Shown: piece after piece, positions 12,504 to 27,270 of the stretch | How positions within the stretch are numbered: the stretch's first letter is position 1 | How the letters are laid out: the number at the start of each line of letters is the position of its first letter | Assembly (NCBI GenBank): GCA_003255065.1 | Contig: QAOA01001205.1 | Location: forward strand, 453,712 to 517,711 | Source of the DNA: Cercis canadensis | Taxonomy: Eukaryota; Streptophyta; Magnoliopsida; Fabales; Fabaceae | Direction of reading: 5' to 3' | Length of the DNA: 64,000 nucleotides | Position numbers and translations under genes: made by a program | Notes under the pieces: model-generated | Databases searched by the model: none | What the model saw: only the letters and a program-made list of their open reading frames with translations | Told to the model about the DNA's origin: nothing

Positions 12504-13619
12504 GCGTTGTGGGCAGGTTGGGAATTCCGAGAATGTTCGAGGGTAGAAGAGGAAATGAGGAAACGTTTCCAGAGCTCTATGGAGGAGGACGGGAATGGTG
12601 AAGAACAAAAAAAAAATAACAAGACTTTTCTTGGTGTCTCCTCGCGGGAGAGTGCCACTGACGGAAGGCGAGTGAGGGGTACGGCCAATGACGTGGAGAC
12701 TACTCATTGGATGTGCTAACGTGCACCTGGCATGCGCACGGAATTTTATGCGTTTACCGTGCGCACTGTTCCGAGCTCATTCCTCAGTCTGAGTCATGAC
12801 CCTTTTTATTTGATAAGACGAAATTAGGCTTCTTAACAGGTCAAAGATACTGCGGTTTGGTGTTATATCAGTAATTTCCATTTCAAACAAAGTTTCCTGA
12901 TAACAAAAACAAAAAAACAACATCAAATAAAGAATCAGTGATATCATATGGTATGTATCGCCATAAAAATGTAATATGTTTCTTTAAATTTCCAATTTTG
13001 ATGAATACAAAAATTGGTAAACATGATCTTTATTTATTTTTTTTGGATTTAAATTATCTTTATTTATTAAAGTTATACCTTTTTTTTGCGATAAAGAAAA
13101 AGTTGCTCCAACTCAATCATACCTAATTTATATATGTCTACCTTATTATTATTATTTTTTCATATGACCATACCACACTTTTTAAAATGTTATAGTCCCT
13201 GCATATATAACAGTTATTCGGTGAGTTATTGTTAATGATCAAAGATTTATTACTTTTATGTCACATATTTGGTCAAAAGATATGGTCAATGAATCACCTT
13301 CGTCAATAAATAAGCTTACTAAGAATAGAGAACATTCAAAACAAAACCTTTAATATTTTAGTGAATTTGTCTTCTACATTCTTATCATATATTTTTTAGA
13401 TGATTTTTTAAATCTTTAATGATATTAAGTAATCTAGAGTTTAATATAGAATATACAGTCTAGATGTGTTTACATTTTTTTTTTCATTCCAAGTAAATAT
13501 TATAGATAGACATGATTCCCGATACAGTTTTACCTTTCATTCCAAAACAAGCCTTAATACTTAAATTTGTTTTAGGTTTACTTTCATATTTTTATTCATT
13601 GTCAAATATAATTTCTTAT
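12504..13619. other. ATXR5 upstream region and intergenic DNA
   Basis: The first 300 bases upstream of the ATXR5 start are GC-richer and probably hold its promoter and 5' leader. Beyond about 12900 the DNA is AT-rich with no gene or clear repeat. Confidence 0.45.
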
Positions 13620-14203
13620 CGATATTGTATAGGTATTGGTATGAGTTTCATACCTGGTACGATATGAAATGTTGATACGACTATTTTTCAAAAAAATGAG
13701 GTACAAGTACGCTACGTCATATATATATATATCAAATAAAATGAAAAATTCTAAAATTCTCCAAACATTAAATATATCAATAATTAATCCTTAGTAAATA
13801 AGTAACAACTAACAAATATTAATTCAAAATAATAGGAGCAATAGTGCAGCACCGAGTAGGAGGAGGAAATTTGAGGATTTTGGTTTCTGCCCTCTAGTTT
13901 GAGTCGTTTGATTGATTTCAATTTGGGGTGGGAGAAAAAGGAATTCAAAAATAGAAACAATATCATTTATGGGCAGCATTATTGTCACTTAAGTGAAACG
14001 ACGTCGTTATGTGTAAGTGAAATTTTAGAAATAATTGAAACGACGCCATTCTACTTACCACTGATTTCAATTTGATGCGTTTATAGCTCGAAAATACGTT
14101 TCGACATGTTTCAAAACGCACCTAAAAATATGTTTGGTACATATTTCGGAGACATCTCCAAAACAGGTAAGCAACCAAAAGTCACGTTTGAGTGCTTCAT
14201 AGC
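13620..14203. mobile_element. hAT-like MITE, family B copy 1
   Basis: 584 bp flanked by near-identical 8-bp target duplications, TTTCTTAT (13612-13619) and CTTCTTAT (14204-14211). It is a diverged relative of the 38317-38960 element. Shared internal landmarks are GGTACGA-ATACGA, a TTTTTCAAAAA run, GCTACGTCAT or GCCACGTCAT followed by a short TA repeat, CTTAGTAAATA(A)GTAACAACTAACAA-like sequence, and ACGACGTCGTT or ACGGCGTCGTT blocks. It encodes no transposase. Confidence 0.7.
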
Positions 14204-14461
14204 TTCTTATCAATAACAAAAGGCTTGGATTTCCTTTTTAAGTACAAGGGGGAAAAAAGACTAAAGTTTAGAAAAGGTTTTGAGAGGAATGAAAGGCTTG
14301 GAGTGAATGAATTAAAGTTGTTTCAAAGAGAATGAGAGGTACCTTATATAGCCTCAAAGATATTATAATCTTTCTATTGTGAATGAAACTCATATGTCAT
14401 TTCCTCGTAAACTTTATGAATCAAATTATATATATAAAATCCAATAGAAGAAGTCTGGGTC

Positions 14462-15783
14462 ATGAAAGAGAGATTAGGGAAAGAAAAAGTGACTGGGAAC
14501 TCACCTCTACCGCCTTCGGTGGAGGAAGAAGACTTGATTGCTCGTTCATGCAAGAAAGTGAAGAAGGTTGGTGACACAAATCTTGCTCCATCTCAGGCCT
14601 CTGCGATGTTGGGAGAAGGGGAGTTGGCCAATGGAAGTGCGAAGGACATGGTTTTGGAATCTCCTTTGGCTAATGTGGATGTTAGGTCTATGCATGCAGT
14701 GCATGGTTCTGGGGACAACATTTTGAAAGATGGTAGTGAAAATGCAAAAGTCATGGCATCGGGAGTATTGGCTTTGAAGTATCCTTTGGCTAATATGGAC
14801 GTCGAGGATATGCATAAGGACCATGGTGCTAGTGTCAATAACATGCAAGTTGACCTTTTATTGGGTAAGGGTCAGGGGAGCTATAAGGATCTTCTGTTGG
14901 GCATACAAACCAGCTCAGTGACCACGGGGAGTCTTTGGAGTTACCCTGGTCTAGATGAGGAGTTGCTTCTTAAAGAAGACGTTGTGTTGCCGTTGCCTGG
15001 GGATGACTCAGAGTTCAACCCATGCCCCACAGTTGAAGTATCGATGGATGAGAATGAAGAATATTACAAGTCATAGCGCCAGTCTCTTATAGTGAGGCTT
15101 CTTGGCAAAAGGCTGGGTTTTCGAATGATGACCAATAGGCTCCAAAAGATGTGGGAAATGGATGGCACTGTTAGGATTGTGGACCTTATAATGATCACTT
15201 TTTGGTCACGTTTTCGGACCAACGAGACCTACGGTTTGCTCTTATAGGGGGTCCTTAGCTGATCTTAGATCATTATTTGGTTGTTCATAGGTGGAGGCCG
15301 CTCTTTGATCCCAGTGACATGCAAGTTAAGAGACTAACAGTTTGGATTCGTATCTCGGGTTTACCCATTGAGTTTCACAATGAAAAGTTCTTATGGCGTG
15401 TGGGTTTTCTGTTAGGCACTATGCTTCGGGTGGATAACCTTACTTCTTAAGCATCGATAGGAAAGTTCGCTCGCATCTGCGTGGAGATCGACCTCCATAC
15501 GAGCTTGGTTCCCAAGTTTTGTCTCTATGGCAAAGAGATTGCTATTGAATATGAAGGTCTCCATATGGTTTGCTTCAAGTGTGGTTGTTACGGTCACCAT
15601 AGTGAGGCTTGCTCAGTGAGTCGACCATTGCTGGTTCCTGCCGGAGTTTCCAACGACGGTCAAGGGGAGGATAAGAACGTTGGAGCAAAGGAAGCCATGG
15701 TTACGGACGTCAATCCCATAAGCGATAATCCGGGGGAGCCTTCCCACCATTTTGGGTATTGGATGTTGGTGAAGAAGCCTTAA
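14462..15783 (+). pseudogene. LINE ORF1 remnant (DUF4283, CCHC zinc knuckle)
   Basis: The frame opens with an ATG at 14462 and runs to a TAG at 15076. Further pieces of the same protein follow: DHYLVVHRWRPLFDPSDMQ and VWIRISGLPIEFHNEKF around 15260-15400 are the DUF4283 RNA-binding fold of plant LINE ORF1 proteins. CFKCGCYGHHSEAC at about 15571-15613 is a CX2CX4HX4C knuckle. Stops at about 15074, 15136, 15246 and 15448 interrupt it. It would bind element RNA in an active copy. Confidence 0.8.
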
Positions 15784-16675
15784 TGTCATAGACAAGGCAA
15801 CTCAAGGAAGTTTAATAATATTATTGAGAAGGAAAATTCGGGATTGGGAGTCTCAGTTATTAATGACATTACTGTTTCGAAGGATGGGTCTCGCTTCAAC
15901 CTTTTAGCAAAAAATTAGGAAGAAGAGTTGCACAAGAGAGAGAAAATTCAGGCGGATTCCATGCATGATAAGCGTCCCATTGTTATAGGAAATAAGTTAA
16001 AGGAGCACACTGGGCCAAGCAGCTCAGGGACGAAACCTTCCCTACTTACTCGTATTGGGTCTAGCAAAATTGTAAATGGGTCTATATTAGGCCATTTGGC
16101 TTTAGGGCATTAAAAAAAAAAAAAGTGGGCCCCAAGGAGGTCATGTCAAGAGAGCTAACTCAGGTGTGTCCAGGGTGAAAAGTGGAGGTGTTAGTAAGGT
16201 TAGTAGTTTAGTGAAGGATAACGTGAGTGATATCCTTACTAGGATAGTGGAGAAAGAAGGGAAGAACTCTTCTCGAGTGAGCTATTACAACCCTTCCTTC
16301 TAGACAGTTCTCAAAGTTTTAGCTCCCCATTCAAAGGAAGAAGCCATGAAGGATCTTAATCGTTTAACCAAGCAGTTGCTTCTATTGATCCTGCTCCTTT
16401 TCGCATGCTGAATGATGAAGAAAGCCGCGTTAAGGAAGTGGTTCAACCAAAGCCACCTAATTTGGGTTTGTCCTTAGGGAAAGGGTTGAGTTGCATGCAT
16501 GGTTTGAAGATGGTAGATAGGTTAGCTGGCCTTTTAGTTATGGAGAGAAGTGATGTCATGTGTGCACTTGAGGGCTCTTTGCCAAATGGCCTCTAATGGG
16601 TTGTCCTCCCCATTTGCTCTTGGTTTCGATACTCATCTTATTTGGTTTTTATGGATGTACACCAAAATATAATGA

Positions 16676-17420
16676 TATAGAATTATCGTGGTGCTGGTAG
16701 TAGGAGGTTCCGGAGGTTGTTTCAAAACCTTATTCCCCAGTTTCGACTTTCCTTTGTTGCTCTTATGGAAACGCATGTTAGTGGCAATAAAGCTAATGAT
16801 TTTATTCAAAAGTCTAGGTTTGACTCCTCATATCGTATGGAAGCTCAAAGCTTCTCGAGTGGAATCTGGTGCATGTGGGATTCTTCGTTGTGGTCAATCT
16901 CAGTGCCTAAGGCTCATAGGCAATTCATTCATTTTTAGGTAAGTTTCAACTTTAACTTTCCTTGGGTGTTTTATAGTTGTTTATGGCAGTCTCATTCCTA
17001 GCTGTCGTGTTTTTTTATGGCATGAATTAAGATTGTTGCATGCTACGATTTTGGGTCCCTGGTGTGTGGTAGGGGACTTTAACTTTTTACTTCACCCTTC
17101 TGAGAAACACAGTGGTGCTCCTCTTCATGTGAGTAGTTGTAAACCTTTCAATGATTATGGGCTAGTGGATGGTCGCTTTCAGGGGCCTAGTTTTACTTGG
17201 CATCGCAGTGGGGTTAGAGAAAGGCTTGATAGAATGGTTCATAACATGGATTGGCGTTTGGCTTTTGAAGAAGTTGTTGTTATTCATCTCCCGCATTATA
17301 AATTTGATCATAACCCCTTTGAATTAGATTTGATAATGACCGTATCATTAATAGAGGTAAGAAGCCTTTTAAATTCTTGGCTTCTTGGCTCTTTCATGAG
17401 GACTTCTATGCTTTAGTCCA
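16676..17420 (+). pseudogene. LINE ORF2 endonuclease domain remnant
   Basis: Split over at least two frames. LMETHVSGNKANDF (about 16765-16806) carries the catalytic glutamate. GPWCVVGDFNFLLHPSEKHS (about 17050-17109) carries the GDFN motif. RERLDRMVHNMDWR and KFDHNPF (about 17305) match the C-terminal motif, in which the usual Ser before Asp-His is Phe. Frame changes and stops show decay. Confidence 0.8.
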
Positions 17421-17639
17421 TCATTCTTGGATTTATAATTATAACTGGGTGGCTATTGTGGAAAATTTCACCAAGGAAGCTTCTTCTTGGAACTGAAGAT
17501 TTTTTGGCACATTTTCAGGAGAAAGCAGAGGCTGTATAGTAGATTTATGGGTATTCAACACAAACTCAGCTTAGGTCCTAATATTTTTCGTAAGAATCTT
17601 CAAATCCAGTTATAGAGAGAGCTAGATGTTATTCTTAAA

Positions 17640-19273
17640 GAATAAAAGCTTCTTTGGGTTCAAAAAGCTAGATGCAAATGGGTGCAATTTGGAGATAAAA
17701 ACACCAAGTATTTTCATGGCACTACTATTTTGAAAAGGCAAAGAAACAAAATAGTTGCTTTTAAGGATGATAATGAGGATTGGATCTTTGATACAAGATT
17801 GCTTTGTGATATGGCGGTAAACTTTTTCAAATATCTATACAAAAATGATAGTTTGTTTGTTCCCTTTCCTATTTCAGGATGTTTCCCGAGAATTGATTCC
17901 TTAGACATGCAATTGCTTCATGGTATTGCTTATCTTAAGGAAGTCTGAAACTCTTTCTTCAGTATGGGTGATCTCAAGGCCTAGGCCCAAATGGATTGCA
18001 TGTCCTTTTCTTTCAGAGCCAATGGGAGGTTATTGGACCCTTCTTTTTCTCTCTTATTTCTCAGCTTATTGCTAATCCATGGGCAATTAGGGATATCAAT
18101 AGCACTTTAATCACCCTTATCTCTAAAGTAGACACTCCATAATTTATTTCTCAGTTCAGGCTAATCAGTTTGTGCAATGTGGCTTATAAAATTCTTACTA
18201 AGATTGTTGCTACTTATCTCTGTAGAGTGATGAGCTACTTGATTGCACCTACTCAGTGCAGTTTTATTCTTGAAAGGCAAGGCTCTGATAATATTATTAT
18301 TGCTCAAGAAGTGATCTATAGCATGAGACACAAGAAAGGTAAAAAAGGGTTCATGGCTATTAAGATTGACTTAGAAAAGGCTTATGACCGGCTAAAATGT
18401 GAGTTTATTAGGGAAACCTTAAAGGATATTGGCTTAAGGGAAGATCTCATTAATATGATTTGGCACTGTATCTCTTCTTCATCCTTGAATGTTGTTTGGA
18501 ATGGTTCTAAAACTAATGATTTTTTTCCTACCAAAGGGATTTGCCAAGGGGATCCTTTTTCCCCTTATCTCTTTGTGCTTTGTGTAGAAAGATTATCCCA
18601 CCTCATTAACTCGACACTTGCCGGTGGTCTTTGGAAACTAGTATGTCTCTCTAAACATAGGCCTCCTATTTCGCATCTCATGTTTGCAAATGACTTATTT
18701 TTGTTTGTGGAAGCTTCTGTGAAACAAGTTGATATTATGAATAGATGTCTCAAGCTCTTCTGTGATAGTTATGGGGAGCGAGTTAGCATTGCTAAATCGA
18801 AAGTTTGTTTCTATGCTAATGTTAGTCGTTCTTGTAGACAAGAACTCTTGAACAATTTGGGCATTGGTGTGACTTGTGATCTTAGGAAGTATCTTGGAGT
18901 TCCCCTATTGCATAAACATAGTCGCAAGTCTTCTTTCAACTACATTCCTGAGAAAGTCATAAGGCGTCTTAGCTTCTGGAAAACTTCTTATCTTTCATTG
19001 GCAGACTATCTTACCTTTTGTCAGTCAGTTCCTTCAGCTATGCCGAGTTATGTCATGCAAACCACGTGTCTTCCGTTGGGAACCTGTGATGAACTAGATA
19101 AGTATACTATGAGCTTTATTTGGGGCTTGAATCAGGAACATAAAAGAGTTCATCTGGTCAATTGGGAAACTTCTTGTCATCCTAAAGCTTTTAGGGGCTT
19201 AGGCTTGAGGCACTCTAGACAAGTTAATATGGCTTTCATGATGAAGTTGGGATGGGGATTGGTGAATAAATGA
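17640..19273 (+). pseudogene. LINE ORF2 reverse transcriptase remnant
   Basis: The longest intact piece (18170-19273, 367 aa) holds the fingers and palm: KIDLEKAYDRLKCEF (motif A), GICQGDPFSPYLFVLCVERL (motif B), and MFANDLFLFVEAS (motif C). Motif C normally reads ADD; here the first catalytic aspartate is Asn, so catalysis would be lost even without the stops. An upstream piece (17682-17948) reads MQFGDKNTKYFHGTTILKRQ, typical of the pre-RT region. It ends with ETSCHPKAFRGLGLRHSRQV, also typical. Confidence 0.88.
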
Positions 19274-20269
19274 GATGCGCTTTGGGTTCAAGTGCTGCGT
19301 AGTAAATACCAGTGTGGGTTGGATCTCTCTCCAGTTATTTGGCTAAGGCCAAATAGCTCGAATGCTTGGAAAGGGATTTGTAAAGCTTGGTTGCAACTTA
19401 ATAAAAACCTAGTTTGGAGGCTAGGTAATAGGTAAAGGGACGTCCTTCTTGATGGACCACTGGGTTTCTGGTATCCAGTCCCTTCGCCCTTGCATTACGA
19501 GGGAGTTTGTGGAGGAGTTGGAGCAAGTCAGTGTTGCCCAGTTTGTTACTAGGAATGGAAAGTGGAATTGGCCTTTGTTGGAGAGCATGCTGTCTAGAGA
19601 AGTCTGCCTACACATAGCTGGTATTAACCCTCCTACTATGAATGTTGGAGAGGATCTTCTTGCTTGGAATCCTTCCCATGATGGCAAATTCTCCATCAAG
19701 TATGCGTATTATAGCCTTTTGGGTCAGTCCGAGGAAGGAATGCATGGCTTATTTTGAAGTATATGGAGATGGGATGGACCCCAATGCATCAAGACTTTCC
19801 TTTGGCTTGTGGGTCATGATAGCATCCTTACTAACTATTGAAGATATCTGAGACACCTTGAAGCGGATCCCATTTGTACCAAGTGTGGCAAGGACTTGGA
19901 GTCTATGTTGCATGTCTTAAGAGATTGTGATGCTGCTCGCGTAGTGTGCTGGCATCTTGTGCACCCAGGTAAGTGGAATAGATTCTTTGCATTACCTTTG
20001 CATGCTTGGTTACTATTGAACTTACGTGAGGATTGGGGTTCAAGGCCTCTTGAGTCGGCTTAGATCTTTAGGGTGGCTCTTCACTCCCTTTAGGAGTCTC
20101 AGAATGCCTTTGTTTTTGACAATGTTCGAGCAACTGACAGGGGCGAGTTGGTGCCTCATATATTGGCTAGGGTGAAGGAGTATGAGGTTGCTAATGTTCT
20201 TTCGAGTTGCAGCTCTCACTCGGCTAAGCGCACCATCCAGAATATATCTTAGACGTTCCCAAGGAAGGG

Positions 20270-20759
20270 TTGGATCAAAGTCAATTCGGATGGCTCTATG
20301 CTTGGGTCTTCTTCTTTTGCAGCTTGTGGAGGTTTGCTTAGAGATAATGTTGGCTCTTTTATAGTTGGGTTTATATGCAACTTGGGTCATTGCTCAATCA
20401 CTAATGAGGAGCTTTAGGGCCTGGTGTATGGTCTCTGGCTTGCGTGGGACATGGGTTTTTCGAGAGTGGAGGCAGAGGTGGATTCTCAATGTTGTTTGCA
20501 GCTTGTTCTTAACTGCAGCAGCAAGCACCACCCTTGTTTCAATTTAATCCAAGAAATTCGAGACATGAAGCGTTGAGGCTGGGATCTTAATATTATGCAT
20601 GTGTTTAGGGAGAGTAATAAGTGTGCTGATGTTTTAGCTAGGGAGGGGCATGAAGCGTCTTTTAATGTAGTTCAGTTTTTTGAACCCCCTCTTTGTATTA
20701 TGGATACTCTAGTTCAAGATTGCATGGGCATCTCTACGCCTAGGTTAGTTCCTGTTTAG
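20270..20759 (+). pseudogene. LINE C-terminal RNase H remnant
   Basis: WIKVNSDGSMLGSSSFAACG (about 20271-20330), GGLLRDNVGSF, VEAEVDSQCC and ESNKCADVLAREGHEA (about 20611-20660) are the successive motifs of the plant-type RNase H found at the end of many plant LINE ORF2 proteins. In-frame TAG (about 20415) and TGA (about 20573) break it. The 3' A-tail begins about 35 bp downstream. Confidence 0.8.
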
Positions 20760-21116
20760 CTTGTGCTTGCCCTCTTGCCTTGTTGATTAACCAAAAAAAA
20801 AAATTATATATATGTATATAAAAAGTATCATGTCATTTTTAGTTTGTTTCTCCTTTATGGGAGTTCGCAATTGAGAATAGTAAATATAAGCACATATAAA
20901 AATGCTGGTTTAGTAATTTTCTTAAAAAGGTAAGATTTTATGTTAATATTTACATCTTTTCATATCATTAATTAGAATATCTGACTCTATCTAATGTAAT
21001 AGTACTTAAAAAAAAGTCGAGATTGAGAGAGATAGAAAAAGTTGATGATGGAAGAATTTGAGAGAAAATAAAATTTATAAAAGGGGAATTGAGTTTTGAA
21101 GAAATTATAAATACGG

Positions 21117-21324
21117 GAATTCTGTGATACTATGTAAGTATGTTATATTATACTGATGTGGCAAGCATACATAATTTTTATATTTTATTATATATAAAAT
21201 ATAATTTATTTAAATTTTTTAAACAAACTTAAAAACAGTTAATTTGTACACATGTCATTTATTTATTGGTTATTTTTATGTAGTATGACATACTACATAA
21301 ACACTAAAAGTATCTAAGAAACTT
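21117..21324 (+). mobile_element. MITE family 1, copy a
   Basis: Starts GAATTCTGTGATACTATGTA and ends near CTAAAAGTATCTAAGAAAC. Nearly the same sequence is found at 56606-56813, and related copies lie at 42998-43188, 43891-44096 (inverted) and 48118-48247. Inverted sub-terminal motifs GTATGTTATATTA and GTATGACATACTA indicate a small inverted-repeat element. Confidence 0.75.
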
Positions 21325-21470
21325 CCAAATAAATAAAATAGTTTATAATATACAAAATAATAAATAAAATAATTTATGATGTATAAGTAATAAATTAACA
21401 AATTGGTCCCAATCATGCACTAAAACTTAAAGCCATCAAGAAAGACTAACAAACGAGTCATTTCAAGGGA

Positions 21471-21505
21471 AAAAAAAAAAAAAAAAAAANAAAAAAAAAA
21501 AAAAA
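21471..21505 (+). repeat. A-homopolymer interrupted by one N
   Basis: Nineteen A, an N at 21490, then fifteen A. The same pattern is found at 27214-27270 and 34189-34238, suggesting a length-uncertain homopolymer in the assembly. Confidence 0.9.
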
Positions 21506-21754
21506 GAAACAACTTTTGAGGAGAACTTGTCTTTGAGTCAACAACCTCGCCCAAAGTCAATAAATGACTTTCTATTCGTTTGATCATAAATACATAAATA
21601 TAGTATATTATATTATTGGTCGAAAGTTCAAACTCTTTATATTATTGTTGATTAAATTACTGCAAATATATATTTGTTTTTTTTGGTGTGTCCTCTCCAG
21701 CGGCTCTGCCTCTGAATCTGATAACTTGTATTCCTCTCCGGTTGACCATTGCAT

Positions 21755-22351
21755 ATGGATAGGCCGGATTTTTACAGCGACGGAAACACAGCAGCTTCAT
21801 CTAGGAGAGAGTTCCAACTCCAAGGACCTCGCCCTCCTCCTCTCAGAGTCAGCAAAGAGTCTCACAAGATCAGTAAACCGCCTCGCCCACGCCAGCCGGT
21901 GATCATCTACTCCGTATCCCCTAAAGTCATCCATGCTACCGTCAGCGACTTCATGACCATCGTCCAGCGCCTCACCGGACCATCATCCGCCGACGAACCC
22001 CCTTCCGGATCCGGAGATGTATCACCGGCAGCGAGGTTAGCTTCGATTGAAAAAACAAGCCCAACAGAGAAAGAAAGAGTTCACAGCGGAGATGATTCGA
22101 TGGACATATTGGAATTGGAAGGACTGGAAATGGGTCAATTCCCTGGGATATTGTCGCCGGCGCCGGGTGCTTTACCAGCCATATCATCGGGTTTGTTCTC
22201 GCCGGTAATAGATCCACAGACGCTTTCGTTCTTGCATGATATGAGCCCGTTTTGGGCAGCCAATAGCTTCATGGCGAGCCCCTCTGGTTTACTATCGGCC
22301 TCGGTGGTTTCTCCACTTCCGTCACCGGACCTCTTCAATATTTTTGACTAA
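21755..22351 (+). CDS. VQ-motif protein, MKS1/VQ21-like
   Basis: Single exon of 198 aa, starting at the ATG at 21755; the in-frame codon two before it is TTG and is not used. The VQ motif FMTIVQRLTG is at residues 66-75, preceded by QPVIIYSVSPKVIHATVSD, and the N-terminal LQGPRPPPLRVSKESHKI is the second block typical of MKS1 (MAP kinase substrate 1). GDVSPAARLAS follows the VQ motif. The C-terminal half is rich in Ser-Pro and Thr-Pro sites (GILSPAPG, GLFSPVIDP, VVSPLPSPD), expected docking or phosphorylation sites for MPK4-type kinases. By analogy it would be a nuclear partner of WRKY transcription factors in defence signalling. VQ genes usually lack introns, as here. Intact. Confidence 0.9.
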   Translation: MDRPDFYSDGNTAASSRREFQLQGPRPPPLRVSKESHKISKPPRPRQPVIIYSVSPKVIHATVSDFMTIVQRLTGPSSADEPPSGSGDVSPAARLASIEKTSPTEKERVHSGDDSMDILELEGLEMGQFPGILSPAPGALPAISSGLFSPVIDPQTLSFLHDMSPFWAANSFMASPSGLLSASVVSPLPSPDLFNIFD

Positions 22352-23758
22352 TCTGAAGTTTACTTGCATTTTTTCTTTCCGCAAAGGGGCTTTTACGGAA
22401 TTTAACATCCACTCACTGACTACCGTGGCACATACCGTGACACATATTTTTGTACATCTGTAATGTGTATAGACTAGTAGGTTTAGAACACAGAAGGGCA
22501 AAAAGAGAGGCACCTTGCTCCATCGTCTGATAAAATTAGCACAATTTATTAGTCACATTCCAGTTTCTTTGCTACTTTATTTTATAGGGATTAGACCTTC
22601 CTATGTAATATTAAATATTTGTAATTCACCAAAAATATGTAATTCAGATTTTTCAGCCATGGATATTATAATTTTTTTTTAATTTAATTTTTGCTGTTAT
22701 ATTTTGTTCATCCGTTTACAAATTACAAGGGAAGAAACGCAAAGCCAATATCACTTCAGTTTAAATTTTATCATAATTTTTTGTTTAAAAAAAATAAAAA
22801 GTTACGGCCTACTGGCGTACAGCTGAGTTGAAAAATAACATTAAAAAATACACATTTTTTTTAAAAACTTATGAGAATGTTCATAAAAATAGCATCGATT
22901 TCCCAGTATTACAGTAGTAGTAAGTTTTTCTTCTTTTGTTTCAAACTTATGACAATGCCTTGACTTCGAAATAGAATAATCTCTTCTAACCTCAAACTTT
23001 TGTTCACCAAAAAGAAATACGCGGCGAAGGAAATGAAAAATCTGCACTGAAAAGTAGTTCGTCAAGTGTCCACTTGGAATACTACTTTTCCCACCAGGTC
23101 CAGGAGTACGGAGAGTTGAATATCAAACAGTACACATGGTTTGTCTTAATTTTTGTCACTTGATAAGTGATTTGCCCTTGCCCAAGAAGAGTTCCGACAA
23201 TTATAGCCCAAGAATCAGAAATCCTAGGAACCGGAATTCACATAGCAAAGCTTGCAGTTGCAGTTGCAGTTGCTGGTTGAAGCTTAGTCAGTAATGTAGT
23301 TCGTGTCACAGCTAGCTGATAAGAGAAGCAAAATGACATACAGGTATATATATACAATGAAACATGGTCACTACCAGGAGTACAACTCTTGATGGTCACA
23401 AGCCTACACAGCTATGCATTTACGTTAGTTTTATCGAGTTTAAAAGATGAACCACGACCTATATAGTAGTGTAAGCATGTGAACGCAAGAATTGTGGAAC
23501 TAACATTACTCTGGGTAGAAATACGAATTATGTCTCTGCTCTAGAAGGTGGACAAATTCAATGGAAAACTTCTTGAAAGAAAAATATAACTTACAGAAAA
23601 TATCTCGTTATATTTACAGATTTATTGCTCGACCAGTACCCTCAAAGCACATCTTTAAGTCTTTGACCTTGCTTTGCAAAGTAGTGCATGTTACAAAAGC
23701 CTCCTATTTTTGGCATCCACTGCTTGGTGAGTGCATAGAAAATATAAAGAATCACCCG
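22352..23758. other. Intergenic between VQ and UMP kinase genes
   Basis: The two genes converge here, so the ends should be 3' untranslated regions. A short triplet-like run CAGTTGCAGTTGCAGTTGC lies near 23251-23272. No gene or mobile element was recognised. Confidence 0.5.
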
Positions 23759-26585
<2,827 letters not shown>

Positions 26586-26950
26586 CCGACACCACCACCG
26601 CCACCGCCACCGGATAATCAAATCAACCACTATCTGCGAAATGCGCCTCTGCCTCTTGCCCTTGCCGCTAAAGATAATTTTAATCTCTATTTTTTAATTA
26701 TTATTTAATACTTCATTTTAATTTTCTTTGCCTGTGCCCTTGTGGGCTGTGGCTGTGGGCCTCCAAAAAAGGAAAGCTCCTCCTAACTCCTAACTCCAAC
26801 AAAAGATATTAACGTCCTTTTCTCCAGTATCGAGGAGGAGAATGGCATTTCCTTCAAGTTGAAAATATCTCGCGCTTCAACTTAAACGCATGAAAAAACA
26901 GAAAATATCTCAATTTAAGGCAAATCAAAAAACAACACTGGCGAGTAAGC

Positions 26951-26952
<2 letters not shown>

Positions 26953-26988
<36 letters not shown>
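26953..26988 (+). repeat. TA dinucleotide microsatellite
   Basis: About 18 TA units between the UMP kinase promoter and the PHD pseudogene. Confidence 0.95.
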
Positions 26989-26989
<1 letters not shown>

Positions 26990-27213
26990 CAATTACAATG
27001 AAAAAGCCTACCTTTCATATAGCGGGAAGAAATAAAGAGCAATACTATAATCAGTGGGTGGTCAAATCTTGACAGCAATTCTACATCAAGCATAGAAGGA
27101 ATCCCCATTACAGCAGAGTGCAGTTTTGAGCAAGCAATGGTTGATCAATGAGCAACAAGAACTAAGAGACCTTTGTTGTTGATTCTAAACTGCCCTCTAT
27201 ATCAATGAAAAAG

Positions 27214-27251
<38 letters not shown>

Positions 27252-27270
27252 NAAAAAAAAAAAAAAAAAA
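27214..27270 (+). repeat. A-homopolymer interrupted by one N
   Basis: A run of 38 A, N at 27252, then 18 A, in the former intron between two exon remnants of the PHD pseudogene. Confidence 0.9.

Larger units (their letters stand above)
14436..20800 (+). mobile_element. Decayed L1-type LINE (non-LTR retrotransposon)
   Basis: A full-length-looking plant L1 element of about 6.4 kb on the plus strand. In order it has an ORF1 with DUF4283 and a CCHC knuckle, an ORF2 with apurinic endonuclease, reverse transcriptase, a zinc-binding-like C-terminal region and a plant-type RNase H, ending in an A-tail at 20792-20803. A 13-bp direct repeat AAATTATATATAT occurs at 14423-14435 and at 20801-20813, consistent with a target-site duplication, though it is low complexity. 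The reading frames are broken by many stops and frameshifts, so the copy is dead. Confidence 0.85.
20814..21754. other. Spacer between LINE and VQ gene
   Basis: Contains one MITE copy (21117-21324), a 35-base A-run interrupted by an N, and the probable promoter and leader of the VQ gene. CT-rich sequence (TCCTCTCCAGCGGCTCTGCC) just upstream of the start is likely transcribed leader. No separate gene is seen. Confidence 0.5.

Noticed and set aside
12383..12719. Other frames overlapping ATXR5 exon 1 (both strands)
   Set aside because: Shadows of the GC-rich exon; only the PHD-encoding frame has domain support.
26890..27072. Peptides made of repeated Tyr-Ile from TA microsatellites (also at 27698, 38319, 47445, 56346)
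   Set aside because: Translation of simple repeats, not genes.
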